Assembly: GCA_031273775.1 (NCBI GenBank)
Contig: JAISRF010000109.1
Span: 1 to 13,885, forward strand
Source of the DNA: Oscillospiraceae bacterium
Lineage (GTDB): Bacteria > Bacillota > Clostridia > Oscillospirales > Acutalibacteraceae
DNA: 13,885 nucleotides
Reading direction: 5' to 3'
The notes beneath the pieces are model-generated. The model worked only from the letters and a program-made list of their open reading frames with translations, ran no database searches and was not told the origin of the DNA. A program made the translations under genes and the position numbers. Positions 12,956-13,885 of the stretch are shown in pieces. Positions within the stretch are counted from its first letter, which is position 1; each line of letters starts with the position of its first letter.

Positions 12956-13235
12956 GTGTTTCGCCTCCTGATTAAATACGGCGTTTTGACACAAAATTCC
13001 TTACACCGCGCCGGGCGTTCCACCCAGCCGCAAAATAAAACCCGGACGGTTTACTGATCGAAAACCGGCAATTTAGAATTGACAGTTAATGTCAGTATGA
13101 AATCATCCGGAAAGGCAGTGCAGAGTGCCATTCTCGCCCGGTTCTCTGACCGAACATACTCCGCGGAAATTCCCCGCCTCCAGTGGGCGGCCATCTCCCG
13201 CATCATCGCATGGACAACCACGTGATTTTCACGCG
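12956..13235 (-). promoter_or_regulatory. Long 5' leader of the S10 operon, with several possible hairpins
   Basis: About 280 nt separate the predicted transcription start from rpsJ. Read on the minus strand it has several helices: CGTGA/TCACG, CCGCC/GGCGG overlapping a competing GCGG/CCGC, GGCA/TGCC, TGACA/TGTCA, and GCTGGG/CCCGGC. The last competes with a longer pairing between CCGTCCGGG and CCCGGCGCGG (one bulge) near the gene. I see no T-run, so attenuation by termination is not supported. Control at translation is possible. In the same strand a frame is open from 13221 (GTG) to 13051. Confidence 0.5.
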
Positions 13236-13242
13236 CTTGAAT

Positions 13243-13272
13243 ACTCTACCACATGTGCGGAGACGTTGTCAA
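13243..13272 (-). promoter_or_regulatory. Sigma-A-type promoter for the S10-spc cluster
   Basis: Read on the minus strand, a perfect TTGACA (13267-13272) is followed after 18 nt by TAGAGT (13243-13248). A TG one base before it gives an extended -10 box. It lies directly after the terminator of the upstream gene and is the only convincing promoter before rpsJ. The transcription start should be near 13235. Confidence 0.75.
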
Positions 13273-13284
13273 GTGTTTTTTTTA

Positions 13285-13319
13285 AAAAAATGCCGTGAAA
13301 TTTTTTCACGGCATTTTTT
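13285..13319. terminator. Intrinsic terminator, possibly bidirectional
   Basis: AAAAAATGCCGTGAAA (13285-13300) and TTTCACGGCATTTTTT (13304-13319) form a perfect 16-bp stem around a TTT loop, with T-runs on both strands. It starts 8 nt after the stop of the minus-strand upstream gene and isolates that gene from the S10 promoter. Confidence 0.9.
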
Positions 13320-13327
13320 ACTAATCT

Positions 13328-13885
13328 CTACGTAAACATATCATAAAATCCAATCTCAAGGTCAAGCAGGTTGAACCCAAAGGACGAATCATCGTTTTCC
13401 ATGACCGTTGCCGTCCCGGCAAACGCTTCACCGAAATTGTCCGTGGCAGTGAATTCCACGTTGTAGACCCCCGCGCCCAGCGACGTCACTTTGTTGACCT
13501 CGCGCTCAAAAACGGAATAGCACCGTCCAACAAAGGTGATGTAACCGTTCATGATGCCATCCACCTCAGAAATTTCGTCCGGAGAAACCGCGTGTCCGAA
13601 ATAATTAAAGGTAAACACACGCAAGGCGTCTACGCCGACACCTTTTAGTACCGTACCGTCCTCCAATGTGAATTCCGTGATAAGCGGCAGGCAGACTGTG
13701 TCGATTTCATAGAGCGGTCGAGTGGTTTGCGCGTTATATTGGGTAACGGTTTTGTTCAGGTTTAAAAATTCCTCAAGGGCGGCGGCATTTGTGCCGGTCA
13801 TTTTGGGTTTCTCGGCGGTCACTTCGACCGGTACGGGCGCTGTGACGGTAATTTCTTTGGTTTCCGACGCTTCAACCGGCGTCGG
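13328..13885 (-). CDS. C-terminal part of an uncharacterised, probably exported protein
   Basis: I do not recognise this protein. The frame is open to the window edge, giving at least 185 residues; its true start lies outside. The first 30 or so visible residues are rich in Pro, Thr, Val and Glu (PVEASETKEITVTAPVPVE), like the linker after a signal peptide or lipobox in Gram-positive surface proteins. A compact acidic domain follows with two cysteines (DTVCLP and VGRCYS), rich in Phe and Gly near the end (DDSSFGFNLLDLEIGFYD). No membrane span is visible. It ends in TAG, just before a terminator, and is probably unrelated in function to the ribosomal genes. Confidence 0.7.
   Translation of the reverse strand, partial: PTPVEASETKEITVTAPVPVEVTAEKPKMTGTNAAALEEFLNLNKTVTQYNAQTTRPLYEIDTVCLPLITEFTLEDGTVLKGVGVDALRVFTFNYFGHAVSPDEISEVDGIMNGYITFVGRCYSVFEREVNKVTSLGAGVYNVEFTATDNFGEAFAGTATVMENDDSSFGFNLLDLEIGFYDMFT

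Noticed and set aside
1849..13330. Genetic code with TAG fully reassigned to an amino acid
   Set aside because: Six genes in the window use TAG as a family-consistent stop, and only rpsH has an internal one.

Overview
This window is a nearly complete S10-spc ribosomal protein gene cluster, read entirely on the minus strand, so the first genes of the operon lie at high coordinates. The gene order (S10-L3-L4-L23-L2-S19-L22-S3-L16-L29-S17, then L14-L24-L5-S14-S8-L6-L18-S5-L30-L15-SecY-Adk-Map-KOW protein-IF-1) is that of Firmicutes. Four things point to a clostridial, probably Oscillospirales-like, Gram-positive host: a short zinc-type S14, four cysteines in the adenylate kinase LID, a KOW protein between map and infA, and strong Shine-Dalgarno sites. 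The genus is not determinable from the window.

Layout from upstream to downstream. 13885-13328 is the C-terminal part of an unrelated, probably exported protein of unknown function. It is followed by a hairpin terminator (13285-13319). A promoter (13243-13272) then drives a leader of about 280 nt (12956-13235) in front of rpsJ. From rpsJ (12955) to infA (cut at base 1) the genes are tightly packed. Some overlap by 1-4 nt (rplD/rplW, rpsC/rplP, rplP/rpmC, map/KOW gene). No terminator is visible inside the cluster, so it is probably one long transcript with possible internal processing. The products build the ribosome, insert membrane proteins (SecY), supply ADP/ATP balance (Adk), trim N-terminal methionine (Map) and start translation (IF-1). 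The str genes (rpsL, rpsG, fusA, tuf) are not directly upstream.

Three things are not explained by ordinary annotation. (1) rpsH (S8) is otherwise perfect but has an in-frame TAG at codon 47, at 5807-5809. Six other genes here use TAG as their true stop, so simple code reassignment is unlikely. (2) The spacers before rplX and rplO hold two related small reading frames of 26 and 25 codons. Each has its own Shine-Dalgarno site and TTG start and overlaps the next gene's start. They align without gaps, share the motifs FRHxV and ERxGELK, and differ mostly at third positions where the residue is kept. A degraded third copy of the motif lies before rplC. (3) Many other spacers are filled by tandem arrays of 7-base units, sometimes next to a short GC-rich hairpin.

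Start codons are often not ATG: TTG for infA, rpsE, rpsZ and rpsQ, and GTG for map, rpmD, rplN and rplB. All are placed from Shine-Dalgarno spacing and the family's known N-termini.
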